Below the pieces are notes generated by a model. The model ran no database searches. It saw only the letters and a list, made by a program, of their open reading frames with translations, and was not told the origin of the DNA. Of a stretch of 64,000 nucleotides of DNA, positions 47,033 to 56,203 are shown one piece after another. Numbering within the stretch: position 1 is the stretch's first letter; every line of letters starts with the position of its first letter. Origin of the DNA: Sphingopyxis italica (GTDB lineage Bacteria; Pseudomonadota; Alphaproteobacteria; Sphingomonadales; Sphingomonadaceae); the NCBI RefSeq assembly GCF_011926545.1, contig NZ_JAATIT010000002.1, forward strand, positions 248,001 through 312,000. The letters are read 5' to 3'. Both the position numbers and the translations under genes were made by a program.

Positions 47033-48401
<1,369 letters not shown>

Positions 48402-48512
48402 GCTGGACGTTCCCGGTGCTTTGCCGCATATTGCGTTTTAGAAGAAGGTTTTGAATGCCGGGGAAAACCGGCGCCGTACCCGCGGTTCCACCGCCAAAAA
48501 CAGGAGGCAAAT

Positions 48513-49016
48513 GTGTCCGATAAAAACCAGAATCTCCAGGATATTTTCCTCAACGCCCTCCGCAAGAGCAAGACCCCGGTGACCATGTTCCTGGTCAAGG
48601 GCGTCAAGTTGCAGGGCATCATCACCTGGTTCGACAATTTCTCGCTGCTGCTCCGCCGCGATGGACAGTCGCAGCTCGTCTATAAGCACGCGATCTCGAC
48701 CGTGATGCCGTCGCACGATTTCGACCTGTCGCTGCTCGGCGACAATCTGCGTGACGCGCCGGCCAGCAAGGGCAAGGCGCTGCAGGACGTGTTCCTGAAC
48801 GCGGTCCGCCGTTCGGACGAGTCGGTCACGATGTTCCTCGTCAACGGCGTGATGCTGCAGGGCGATATCGTCGCGTTCGATCTGTTCTGCATGCTGCTCG
48901 AGCGCGAGCGGCAGGTCCAGCTCGTCTACAAGCACGCGATTTCGACCGTTCAGCCGAACGGACCGATCAATCTGACCGACAATGGCGAGGCTGACGGCGA
49001 AGCGGATAACGCCTGA
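48513..49016 (+). CDS. hfq: Double-domain Hfq (two fused Sm domains)
   Basis: The 167-residue protein contains two complete Hfq Sm units. Domain 1 (about residues 7-66) is [20 protein letters not shown] to [10 protein letters not shown]; domain 2 (about 90-148) is [20 protein letters not shown] to [10 protein letters not shown]. The linker is about 20 residues. Both have the YKH motif (57-59, 139-141) and Q-D of the proximal face. Domain 2 has Met where domain 1 has Lys in the VKLQG distal-face position and keeps the rim RR pair. It starts with GTG after AGGAGG. Usual bacterial Hfq has one domain of about 70-100 residues. Confidence 0.95.
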   Translation: MSDKNQNLQDIFLNALRKSKTPVTMFLVKGVKLQGIITWFDNFSLLLRRDGQSQLVYKHAISTVMPSHDFDLSLLGDNLRDAPASKGKALQDVFLNAVRRSDESVTMFLVNGVMLQGDIVAFDLFCMLLERERQVQLVYKHAISTVQPNGPINLTDNGEADGEADNA

Positions 49017-49036
49017 TCGACCCGCCCAAAACCTCG

Positions 49037-50377
49037 ATGGCCGACAATGAAGACGAGGTAGCGCGTGGCGCCCCCGCGCTTGTCATCGTACCCGAATGGC
49101 ATAGCCAGCGGCTCGCGCGCGATCTCGACGCGCGTGCGGAGGAGGCGCGGGGGCTCGCGGTCGCGATCGGGCTCGACGTCGTCGCCGTCCACACGCTGCG
49201 CTTGCGTCAGACGCGCGCCGCCACCCTGCTCGGCGTCGGGCAGATCGACGCGATCGCGCCCGACATAGCAGCGAAGGGCGTCCAGCTTGTCGTCGTCGAT
49301 GCGGCGCTCAGCCCGATCCAGCAGCGCAATCTCGAAACGGCGTTCGGCACGAAGGTGATTGATCGCACCGGGCTGATCCTCGAAATTTTCGGCGAGCGCG
49401 CGGCGACGGCCGAGGGGCGCTTGCAGGTCGAACTCGCGCATCTCGACTATCAGGCGGGACGGCTCGTGCGCAGCTGGACCCACCTCGAACGCCAGCGCGG
49501 CGGTTTCGGCTTCCTCGGCGGCCCCGGCGAAACGCAGATCGAGGCCGACCGGCGAATGATCCGCAACCGGATGGCGCGGATCCGGCGCAGCCTCGACGAT
49601 GCACGCCGGACGCGCCAGCTCCAACGGTCGAAACGCCAGCGCGCGCCTTGGCCCGTCATCGCGCTCGTCGGCTATACCAACGCGGGAAAATCGACTTTCT
49701 TCAACAGGTTGACGGGAAGTGACGTCATGGCGGAAGATATGCTTTTCGCCACCCTCGATCCTACGATGCGCGAAATCCGGCTGCCCGGCATCGACAAGGC
49801 GATCCTGTCCGACACGGTCGGTTTCGTGTCAGACCTGCCGACCGAACTCGTCGCCGCGTTCCGCGCGACGCTGGAAGAGGTCACCACCGCCGACCTGATC
49901 GTCCATGTGCGCGACATCGTCCATCCTGACAGCGAAGCGCAATATGACGACGTGCGCGCGATCCTGAACTCGCTCGGCGCGAACGGCCCTCAGGACGGCG
50001 GGGAGGGCGATACGCCCGAGGCCATCCCGCAGATCGAGATATGGAACAAGGTCGATACCGCCGATGTCGATCGCCGCGCGATCATCGAAGAAATGGCGGC
50101 GCGGCGTCCCGACGTCGCGGTCATTTCGGCGGTGACGGGCGAGGGCGTCGATGCTGCGCGCATCCTCATGGCGTCACAATTGACCGCGCAGCACCAAGTG
50201 CAACGCATCTATCTCGGTTATGAGCAGGGCGAGGCGATGGCTTGGCTTCATGCGCGCGGCGAGGTGCTTGCCGACGAGCCGGAGGGCGCGGGCCATGTGC
50301 TGACCGTGCGGCTCGATCCCGCCGACCGGGCGCGCTTTGAACGACTGTGGCCGGCTAGCGGCGCTCCGACGCCTTGA
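49037..50377 (+). CDS. hflX: GTPase HflX
   Basis: The 446-residue protein has an N-terminal HflX domain (RAATLLGVGQIDAI, LIVVDAALSPIQQRNLE-like), the coiled segment with GGFGFLGGPGETQIEADRR, and the G domain (GYTNAGKSTFFNRLT, DTVGFVSDLP). It splits stalled ribosomes, mainly in stress. It follows hfq by 20 bp and is convergent with mazG, overlapping by 23 bp. Confidence 0.95.
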   Translation: MADNEDEVARGAPALVIVPEWHSQRLARDLDARAEEARGLAVAIGLDVVAVHTLRLRQTRAATLLGVGQIDAIAPDIAAKGVQLVVVDAALSPIQQRNLETAFGTKVIDRTGLILEIFGERAATAEGRLQVELAHLDYQAGRLVRSWTHLERQRGGFGFLGGPGETQIEADRRMIRNRMARIRRSLDDARRTRQLQRSKRQRAPWPVIALVGYTNAGKSTFFNRLTGSDVMAEDMLFATLDPTMREIRLPGIDKAILSDTVGFVSDLPTELVAAFRATLEEVTTADLIVHVRDIVHPDSEAQYDDVRAILNSLGANGPQDGGEGDTPEAIPQIEIWNKVDTADVDRRAIIEEMAARRPDVAVISAVTGEGVDAARILMASQLTAQHQVQRIYLGYEQGEAMAWLHARGEVLADEPEGAGHVLTVRLDPADRARFERLWPASGAPTP

Positions 50378-51128
50378 CCGCCAACCAGTGATCCTCCTGC
50401 GAGTCGAGCGACAGGCCAGCGATGCTGCCTCCCGCGCGATCTTCCATCGCGGCGAAGCGCCCGGCGAATTTCAGATTGGCGTCGCGTAGTGCGCTTTCCG
50501 CATCGACGCCGAGCTTGCGCGCATAGTTGACGACCGCGAACAAGAGGTCGCCGACCTCTTCATGGCGTTCGGCCTCATTCACCGCATCCGCCACCTCGGC
50601 CAATTCTTCGGCGATCTTGTCGCGCGGACCGTTCACATCGGGCCAGTCGAAACCGACGCGCGCGGCGCGACCTTGCAGCTTTTGGGCGCGGAGCAAAGCC
50701 GGCAGCGTTAGCGCGACGCCCGCCAGCGCACCGCTGGGTCCTTCGGCGGCGCGCTCATCGGCCTTGATCGCTTCCCATTGCCGGCGAACGTCGTCGGTCT
50801 TGCGGTCGCCGAAAATGTGCGGATGGCGGCGTTCCATCTTGTCGCTGATCGCGTTGGCGACGTCGTCGAAACCGAACAGGCCGTCGTCGGTCGCTATCTG
50901 GCTATGGAACACGACCTGGAGCAACAGGTCGCCGAGTTCATCGCGGATCGCAGCAGGATCGCCGCCGGCGATCGCGTCGGAAACCTCATAGGCTTCCTCG
51001 ATGGTATAAGGCGCGATCGTCGAGAAATCCTGCGCGAGATCCCATTCGCAACCGCCGTCGGGATTGCGCAACTGGCGCATGATGCGGAGCAGACGATCGA
51101 TGGGGGATTGATTCGCCGGAGCGGGCAT
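50355..51128 (-). CDS. mazG: Nucleoside triphosphate pyrophosphohydrolase MazG
   Basis: The 257-residue protein has two MazG folds. The first has WDLAQDFSTIAPYTIEEAYEVSDAI and ELGDLLLQVVFHSQIA, and the second EVGDLLFAVVNYARKLGVDAESALRDAN, with the EExxE/D metal ligands. It hydrolyses (d)NTPs, including in (p)ppGpp control. Its upstream region is unusually AT-rich with a perfect palindrome. Confidence 0.94.
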   Translation of the reverse strand: MPAPANQSPIDRLLRIMRQLRNPDGGCEWDLAQDFSTIAPYTIEEAYEVSDAIAGGDPAAIRDELGDLLLQVVFHSQIATDDGLFGFDDVANAISDKMERRHPHIFGDRKTDDVRRQWEAIKADERAAEGPSGALAGVALTLPALLRAQKLQGRAARVGFDWPDVNGPRDKIAEELAEVADAVNEAERHEEVGDLLFAVVNYARKLGVDAESALRDANLKFAGRFAAMEDRAGGSIAGLSLDSQEDHWLAVKASERR

Positions 51129-51140
51129 GTGATTATCCGA

Positions 51141-51154
51141 TAATATATATTATG
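51141..51154. promoter_or_regulatory. AT-rich perfect palindrome upstream of mazG
   Basis: ATAATATATATTAT is its own complement and lies 13 bp before the mazG start in an AT-rich pocket of a high-GC genome. It could hold the promoter -10 region or bind a repressor. Confidence 0.4.
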
Positions 51155-51314
51155 TTAAATATGATCCGATCGGCGAGAGAATGAGCGACGCCGATCCCCT
51201 CTGCACGGCAAATCATATGCCCCCGTCTAAAATCGCTTCCTGCCGCAGTAAAGCCCGAGCGCCCGATGTGCGGGCGGTTGGTTGGCGCAAAATCGAATCT
51301 CTCCGACGACGCTA

Positions 51315-52016
51315 TCAGTGCTGAACCCATCCGGCGTCCCGCGCCGCCCGTTCACCCCCGGCGTCAAGTGCGTCGCGCTTCATCATGGCCGCCGCCGCCG
51401 CGGCAAGTTCGCCCGATGAAGCCTGCCGGTAATCGCCGCGGGTTTGGCCCGGCAGCGTCCTTTCGATCTGCCAGCGATCCTGCTCGCGGCACCCGATGCC
51501 GTCGATCGCGCGGCTTTCGAAGCTGCGGCAATAGCGACCGGTCTTGTCCTCGAAGCTGAGCATGATCCGCACCGCGGCATCGCTGGGCTGGGTCGAGGCG
51601 AGCTGCGTATCGAGCGCTTCGGCGAGCGGACCCGCCGCGACCAGCGTGCCGTCATCGATCGCGACATCAGCGGCAGGCGTCCAGGGGCGCAGCCCGATCG
51701 TCAGGCCGAATATCAGCGAAGCCGCGATGGCGCCCCAATGAATGCCACTAAAGCGCGCGCGCGCGGCGCTGCGGCGATCGACCAGACTGGTATCGACCTC
51801 GTCATCGACCACGAGCAATGCGCCAAGCCGTTCGGGAACCGCCTCTTCCACGATGGGAGCATAATGCGCCTTCAGCCGCGCCTTGAGCGCGCGGTGGCGG
51901 GCGATCTCGGCCGCTAACGCCGTGTCGGTCGCGGCCTCGCGCTCGATGCGGCGCGCGGTGAGGTCATCGAGTTCGCCGTCCACGAAAGCGGCGACGGTGG
52001 CGGGATCAAAGCTCAT
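51315..52016 (-). CDS. Anti-sigma factor, membrane-anchored
   Basis: The 233-residue protein starts with an anti-sigma-like N-terminus (MSFDPATVAAFVDGELDD, ARRIEREAATD) and has one membrane helix (IHWGAIAASLIFGLTIGL) about residues 93-110, then a periplasmic domain with Cys (YCRSFESRAIDGIGCREQDRW). The zinc HxxxCxxC motif is absent. It is coupled to the sigma gene by ATGA, so it very probably inhibits that sigma factor. The release signal is unknown. Confidence 0.82.
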   Translation of the reverse strand: MSFDPATVAAFVDGELDDLTARRIEREAATDTALAAEIARHRALKARLKAHYAPIVEEAVPERLGALLVVDDEVDTSLVDRRSAARARFSGIHWGAIAASLIFGLTIGLRPWTPAADVAIDDGTLVAAGPLAEALDTQLASTQPSDAAVRIMLSFEDKTGRYCRSFESRAIDGIGCREQDRWQIERTLPGQTRGDYRQASSGELAAAAAAMMKRDALDAGGERAARDAGWVQH

Positions 52017-52501
52017 GCCGCTTCTCCGAGATAGAACATCAACGCCTCGCGCCCACGCGCGAGGCGCGAGGTGACGGTGCCGACCGGCACCTCGAGTATC
52101 TCCGCTGCCTCGCGATAGGCATAGCCTTCGACCAGCACGAGCATCGCGACTTCGCGCTGTTCGTCCGGAAGCCGGGCCATCGCGCCGTCGACATCGCCGC
52201 GCAAAGCGCCCGCCTCGACCTCGGCGGCGCCTTCGCCCGCGACTTGCGTGACCGCGTCGTCGATCGGAGTGTGAACGCCGCGCCGGCCCGCTGCACGGCG
52301 CTCGTCGATCCAGAGATTGCGGGTGATGCGGTACATCCAGCTGTCCAGTCTCGTTCCTGATTGCCATTGGTCGCGCGATCGCAGCGCGCGCTCGATCGCC
52401 GCCTGGCACAAATCGTCGGCATCGCTTTGATGACGCGTCAATCCGCGCGCGAACCGGCGCAAGCGCGGCAGTAATTCGACCAGTTCCTCTTCAAAGCGCA
52501 T
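52013..52501 (-). CDS. ECF RNA polymerase sigma factor
   Basis: The 162-residue protein has region 2 (PRLRRFARGLTRHQSDADDLCQ, RLDSWMYRITRNLWIDERR) and region 4 (LPDEQREVAMLVLVEGYAYREAA, VPVGTVTSRLARGREAL) and no region 1 or 3. Its start lies about 23 bp downstream of the minus-strand reading of the bidirectional GGAAG-N17-CGTT promoter, which suggests autoregulation. Confidence 0.92.
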   Translation of the reverse strand: MRFEEELVELLPRLRRFARGLTRHQSDADDLCQAAIERALRSRDQWQSGTRLDSWMYRITRNLWIDERRAAGRRGVHTPIDDAVTQVAGEGAAEVEAGALRGDVDGAMARLPDEQREVAMLVLVEGYAYREAAEILEVPVGTVTSRLARGREALMFYLGEAA

Positions 52502-52524
52502 ATTCGCCTTTTCGCTGTGTTCGA

Positions 52525-52556
52525 GGAAGAAACGACGCCACTCTATCGTTTCTTCC
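52525..52556. promoter_or_regulatory. Bidirectional palindromic ECF promoter
   Basis: GGAAGAAACG (52525-52534) and CGTTTCTTCC (52547-52556) are perfect complements around a 12-bp centre. Read on either strand this is GGAAG, 17 bp, CGTT, the -35/-10 format of ECF (EcfG-like GGAAC-N16/17-CGTT) promoters. The minus reading leads to the sigma gene and the plus reading to the S8 peptidase. Confidence 0.75.
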
Positions 52557-52625
52557 GCAGCATGCTAAATTTTTCGGACGCGGCTGGTTCGCACCCCGTC
52601 CGTCCCGCTGATACGAGGAGTTTCG

Positions 52626-53894
52626 ATGCGCGCCTTGATCGCCCCCGCCATACTGCTCTCGCTTCTGTGCGCGGGAATCGCATCGCGTGTCGACGCCCAG
52701 ATCGGCTTGCCGTCGGTCCAACTGCCCGGCGTTGCTCGCACCCTGCCCTCGCTACCCGAAATCGCTACCGAACCGCTGATAGACGTGCGCGACACGCTCG
52801 CGCGGGCCCGGCTCGACCGGATCGCTACGCTGCTACGCGACAATCGCGACCGCATCGAGCGCGACCGCAACGGCCAGCCCGCAGTGCGCGGCATACTCGT
52901 TGCAACGGGCGTCGACGAGGCGATGATCGCGCGCGCGGCCGAGGACGGGTTCCGGCTGGTCGACCGCGATCGCATCGAGGGCCTCGACCTCGACATCGTT
53001 CGCTTCGCTGTTCCAGATGGGCATAGCCTCGCTCGCGCGCAAAAGAAGCTTTCCAAGCTGCTCCCCGATGCCGAAGTCGATGCCGACCATATCTATTTCG
53101 CGAGCGGTCCCGGTGGGGCGCTGCCCACCGTGGCATTGGCGACGACAGCGTCGCCTGGCCAGGCACGGCTCGGATTGATCGATGGCGGCGTGGCCGCGCA
53201 TCCGTCGGTCGCGGGCCGCGTCGAGCAGCGCGGCTTCGCTGCCGGTGCACCGCATGCAAGCCGCCACGGCACCGCTGTGGCCTCGCTACTGATCGGCAGC
53301 GGGCGGGTGCGCGGCGCGGCTTCGGGGCAGAAGCTGCTCGCCGCCGATGTCTATGGTTCCGATCCGGCTGGCGGTAACGCGAGCGCCATCGTGCGCGCGC
53401 TTGGCTGGCTGGTTCAGCGCGGCGCCGCGGTGACCACGATCAGCCTCGTCGGGCCCGACAACAAGCTGCTCGCGGCCGCCGTCTCGCGCGCGCAGCAGCG
53501 CGGCATGTTGATCGTCGCGGCAGTCGGCAACGACGGCCCCGCCGCTCCGCCCGCCTATCCCGCCTCCTATAAAGGCGTGTTTGCCGTGACCGGCGTCGAT
53601 GCCAGGAATCGCGCCTTGCCCGAGGCTGGCCGCGCGCTCCACCTCGACTTCGCTGCGCCGGGCGATGCCGTGCTGGCCGCGACCGGCGTCGATGCGACCG
53701 ACCGCCTGCGCGGCACTTCTTTCGCCGCGCCGTTGGTCGCCGGACGGCTCGCCCTCCGCTATCCCGCACCAGCGATCGACCGGATCCGGCCTGCGGTTTC
53801 GGCGCTGGTCTTCGAAGCGCGCGACCTGGGAAAGAAGGGCCGTGACAAGATCTATGGCCACGGCCTGATCTGCGGAGATTGCGGCGGCCGCTGA
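52626..53894 (+). CDS. Secreted subtilisin-family (S8) serine peptidase
   Basis: The 422-residue protein has a signal peptide (LIAPAILLSLLCAGIASRVDA), a pro-region of ~160 residues and a subtilase domain. The catalytic triad is seen as Asp186 (RLGLIDGGV), His214 (ASRHGTAVAS) and Ser365 (RGTSFAAPLVAG), with the oxyanion Asn302 (AVGNDGPA). It ends ICGDCGGR, and its Cys pair is unusual. It is likely exported and acts in the periplasm or outside. It lies opposite the ECF sigma gene behind the shared promoter. Confidence 0.92.
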   Translation: MRALIAPAILLSLLCAGIASRVDAQIGLPSVQLPGVARTLPSLPEIATEPLIDVRDTLARARLDRIATLLRDNRDRIERDRNGQPAVRGILVATGVDEAMIARAAEDGFRLVDRDRIEGLDLDIVRFAVPDGHSLARAQKKLSKLLPDAEVDADHIYFASGPGGALPTVALATTASPGQARLGLIDGGVAAHPSVAGRVEQRGFAAGAPHASRHGTAVASLLIGSGRVRGAASGQKLLAADVYGSDPAGGNASAIVRALGWLVQRGAAVTTISLVGPDNKLLAAAVSRAQQRGMLIVAAVGNDGPAAPPAYPASYKGVFAVTGVDARNRALPEAGRALHLDFAAPGDAVLAATGVDATDRLRGTSFAAPLVAGRLALRYPAPAIDRIRPAVSALVFEARDLGKKGRDKIYGHGLICGDCGGR

Positions 53895-53913
53895 CCCGTC
53901 CCGGATATTTTTC

Positions 53914-53939
53914 GGAAGAAATTCGAACGCGCCATCGTT
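53914..53939 (+). promoter_or_regulatory. ECF-type promoter upstream of the Gly/Ser-rich gene
   Basis: GGAAG (53914-53918), 17 bp, CGTT (53936-53939), with the GGAAGAA/TTCTTCC inverted ends seen in the bidirectional promoter. Here only the plus reading has a correctly spaced -10. It suggests the gene is in the same sigma regulon. Confidence 0.68.
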
Positions 53940-53983
53940 CTTCCTTCAGGCCCTCCCCTCCGGGCCGCAAATGAAGGAGAAGA

Positions 53984-54835
53984 ATGGTGGCACATCGTAT
54001 TTTCACGCCGGCGCTCGCGCTCGCCGCGTCGGCCTTGGCATTTTCGACCCCGGCCTCGGCGCAGCTGCTCGGCGGTAGCGGCGGGCTTGGGGGCGGGCTC
54101 GGCGGAACGCTGGGCAGCACGCTCGGCAATCCGACGGGACCGATCGGCGGAACGCTTGGCAGCGCCGGCGACATCACCGGATCGGGCCGCGGCGACGCCC
54201 AGGTCGATCGCCGCTCGGGCCGCGTTCAGGGCAAGGGCAGCGCCGATGCGAACAGCAAGGGTTCGGCGAATGGTGACGTCGATCTGCTCGGCCGCAGCGT
54301 CGGCGGCAACGCCAGCGGTTCGGGTTCCGCTTCGGGTAGTGGCAGCCTCGACGCACAAGCCGTCGGCACCGATTTCGTCGGCCAGACCGCGCGCGGCGCC
54401 GTCGGAACCGCACGAGGTACCGCTTCGACCGCTACCGACACCGCGCGCGGTGCGGTCGGGACTGTCCGTGATCGGGCCGGAGGCGCGCTGTCGAACGTCT
54501 CAGGCAGCGCCAGCGCCGCCGGCTCGATCGCGGGCAGTTTCCAGGGCAGCCTGGGTCAGCTTGCCGCCGCAGGTAGCGGCGCCGCCGGCGGTAACGGCAT
54601 GTTCGCGGTCGCTCCGGGTATGCCGGTCACCGATCCGCGCGGCAAGGTGATCGGCTATGTGCAGAACCTGCGCCAGACAGGTAGCGGGGTGGTGCAGGCG
54701 GTGACGGTCGAAGTCGGCGACCGGGTCGCAACGCTGCCCGCCGCAAGCTTTGCCGGCTCGGGCGACGTGCTCGTAACCGGGATGACGAAAGGCCAACTCA
54801 AAGACGCGGCCGAGCAGCAGGAAACCAGCGAATAA
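53984..54835 (+). CDS. Secreted Gly/Ser/Ala-rich protein with C-terminal PRC-like segment
   Basis: The 283-residue protein has a signal peptide (PALALAASALAFSTPASA), a long low-complexity Gly/Ser/Ala region with repeats (GGTLGSTLGN, GSGSASGSGS, TARGAVGTARGTAS) and a compact C-terminal region GMPVTDPRGKVIGYVQNL ... ATLPAASFAGSGDVLVTGM that resembles a PRC-barrel. A GAAGGAGAAG ribosome site precedes the ATG. It follows the subtilase and has its own ECF-type promoter. Its role is unknown; a surface or matrix component is possible. Confidence 0.72.
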   Translation: MVAHRIFTPALALAASALAFSTPASAQLLGGSGGLGGGLGGTLGSTLGNPTGPIGGTLGSAGDITGSGRGDAQVDRRSGRVQGKGSADANSKGSANGDVDLLGRSVGGNASGSGSASGSGSLDAQAVGTDFVGQTARGAVGTARGTASTATDTARGAVGTVRDRAGGALSNVSGSASAAGSIAGSFQGSLGQLAAAGSGAAGGNGMFAVAPGMPVTDPRGKVIGYVQNLRQTGSGVVQAVTVEVGDRVATLPAASFAGSGDVLVTGMTKGQLKDAAEQQETSE

Positions 54836-54886
54836 GCGATCGAATGGGGCGATCGGCGACGACCCCAATGACGCCGATCGACAACT

Positions 54887-54919
54887 GGGCGGGCCGCCAT
54901 GCGGTCCGCCCTCTTTCTT
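54887..54919 (+). terminator. Terminator after the Gly/Ser-rich gene
   Basis: GGGCGGGCCGC (54887-54897) and GCGGTCCGCCC (54901-54911) form an 11-bp stem with one G-T pair and a CAT loop, followed by TCTTTCTT. Confidence 0.82.
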
Positions 54920-55256
54920 AGCTCGCGGGATCGTACATGAACGCGCGAAGCTCCTGCGGGCAACGGCAGGCCACCGCGATCTTTCGCGCCCATTCGACGG
55001 CATCTTCGCGGATCGGCAGCTCGAGCACGGTGAACCCGCCCTTGATCCGGCTGCCCGGATAAGTCCGCTCCGATACCGATCCGTCGCCCGAAACCAACAC
55101 CGGATCGACCTGCTCGTCGATTCCGCCGCCGAACACATAGACGCCCGCAGCCTTGGCTTCTTCGATCACGGCGTGCGCGTCGACGGAGACCTCGGGCAAT
55201 TCCTCGTCGGCGACGACCATGGCTTCGCTCGGGAAGGAGATAAGATATTTAGTCAT
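54918..55256 (-). CDS. YCII-related domain protein
   Basis: The 112-residue protein has the YCII/DGPF-like pattern: [35 protein letters not shown], and RTYPGSRIKGGFTVLELP with a C-terminal ACRCPQELRAF. The family folds as a ferredoxin-like dimer; the function is unknown. The start overlaps the stop of the small membrane gene upstream (ATGA). Confidence 0.8.
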   Translation of the reverse strand: MTKYLISFPSEAMVVADEELPEVSVDAHAVIEEAKAAGVYVFGGGIDEQVDPVLVSGDGSVSERTYPGSRIKGGFTVLELPIREDAVEWARKIAVACRCPQELRAFMYDPAS

Positions 55257-55429
55257 GTCACCGCCTGCCACGTCCGGATCACAAGGAATACGAGCCCGAA
55301 GATCGCGACCCATGCGAGCGTCATCTTGAGCCAGTCGGCCATCGGCAACCGGCGCGCGAGCAACGAACTGAGCACCAACGCGAACGCGCCGGCGAACCAC
55401 AGCGTCTGGACGACGGTATCACCACTCAT
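55253..55429 (-). CDS. 58-residue small membrane protein
   Basis: The short protein MSGDTVVQTLWFAGAFALV... has two hydrophobic segments: about 9-25 (TLWFAGAFALVLSSLLA) and 36-54 (MTLAWVAIFGLVFLVIRTW), ending QAVT. It overlaps the MBL gene stop upstream and the YCII start downstream by ATGA on each side. Such small genes next to PhnP-like hydrolases occur in sphingomonads, but no family is recognised here. Confidence 0.78.
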   Translation of the reverse strand: MSGDTVVQTLWFAGAFALVLSSLLARRLPMADWLKMTLAWVAIFGLVFLVIRTWQAVT

Positions 55430-56190
55430 AGCTGGACCTCCAACCCGTCATAGCCCGGTTCGACCCCTCCGGGCAATTCGGCCGCAAGGTCTTCGTAATC
55501 CATCGTATTGTCCATATGCGTGATAATCGCGCGCGGATTGCCGACCTTCGCCAGCCCCTCCAGCGTCATCTGAAGGTGCGGATGCGTCGGGTGGGGATAA
55601 CGGCGCAGTGCGTCGATGACGAACAGGTCGACGCCTTGGAAGAAATCGATCATTTCGTCGGTAAACTTCGAAAAATCAGTGGCATATGCGATTCTGTGCG
55701 CACCGTCGCTGAAGATCAGTCCGCTCGCCTTGATCGGCCCGTGCGGCATTTCGATCGCCGAAACCTCGATCGGGCCGATCGATTGATGATCGTGGAGATC
55801 GATCGGGTCGACCGACGCCGGATATCCTGCATTGCCTGCAAAGGCGTAGGTGAAACGCCACTTCAATATGTCGAGGACGTGATCGCGGGCATAGACCGGA
55901 ACCGCCGAGCGGCGCAGGTGCATGACCTGGCGCAGATCGTCGAGACCATGGGTGTGATCCGCATGCTCGTGCGTCCAGATGACGGCGTCGATCTCGCCTA
56001 CTCCCGCGTCGAGCAGTTGCAGCCGCATATCGGGGCTGGTGTCGACGAGGATGCGAAAGCCGCCGAGCGATACCATGATCGATGCGCGGCTGCGCAAATT
56101 GCGAGGATTGTCGGGATCGCACTGTCCCCAGTCGTTACCGATCCGTGGCACCCCCGAAGAGGTCCCGCAGCCAAGGATGCGAAGCTTCAT
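55426..56190 (-). CDS. MBL-fold metallo-hydrolase (PhnP-like)
   Basis: The 254-residue protein has the metallo-beta-lactamase metal site THEHADHTHGLDDL and Asp/His ligands further on (YATDFSKF, IDALRRYPHPTHPHL, ITHMDNTMDYE). PhnP-type enzymes are cyclic-nucleotide or phosphodiesterases and many are tRNase Z relatives. The start LRILGCGTSSGVPRIGNDWGQC is the usual opening. It precedes the small membrane gene and follows tatD by 13 bp. Confidence 0.88.
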   Translation of the reverse strand: MKLRILGCGTSSGVPRIGNDWGQCDPDNPRNLRSRASIMVSLGGFRILVDTSPDMRLQLLDAGVGEIDAVIWTHEHADHTHGLDDLRQVMHLRRSAVPVYARDHVLDILKWRFTYAFAGNAGYPASVDPIDLHDHQSIGPIEVSAIEMPHGPIKASGLIFSDGAHRIAYATDFSKFTDEMIDFFQGVDLFVIDALRRYPHPTHPHLQMTLEGLAKVGNPRAIITHMDNTMDYEDLAAELPGGVEPGYDGLEVQL

Positions 56191-56203
56191 AAGGCGCGTG
56201 ACG

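Noticed and set aside
52525..52556. General stress EcfG promoter
   Set aside because: The format resembles EcfG but the -35 is GGAAG instead of GGAAC, no phyR or nepR gene is nearby, and the sigma gene has a membrane anti-sigma partner.
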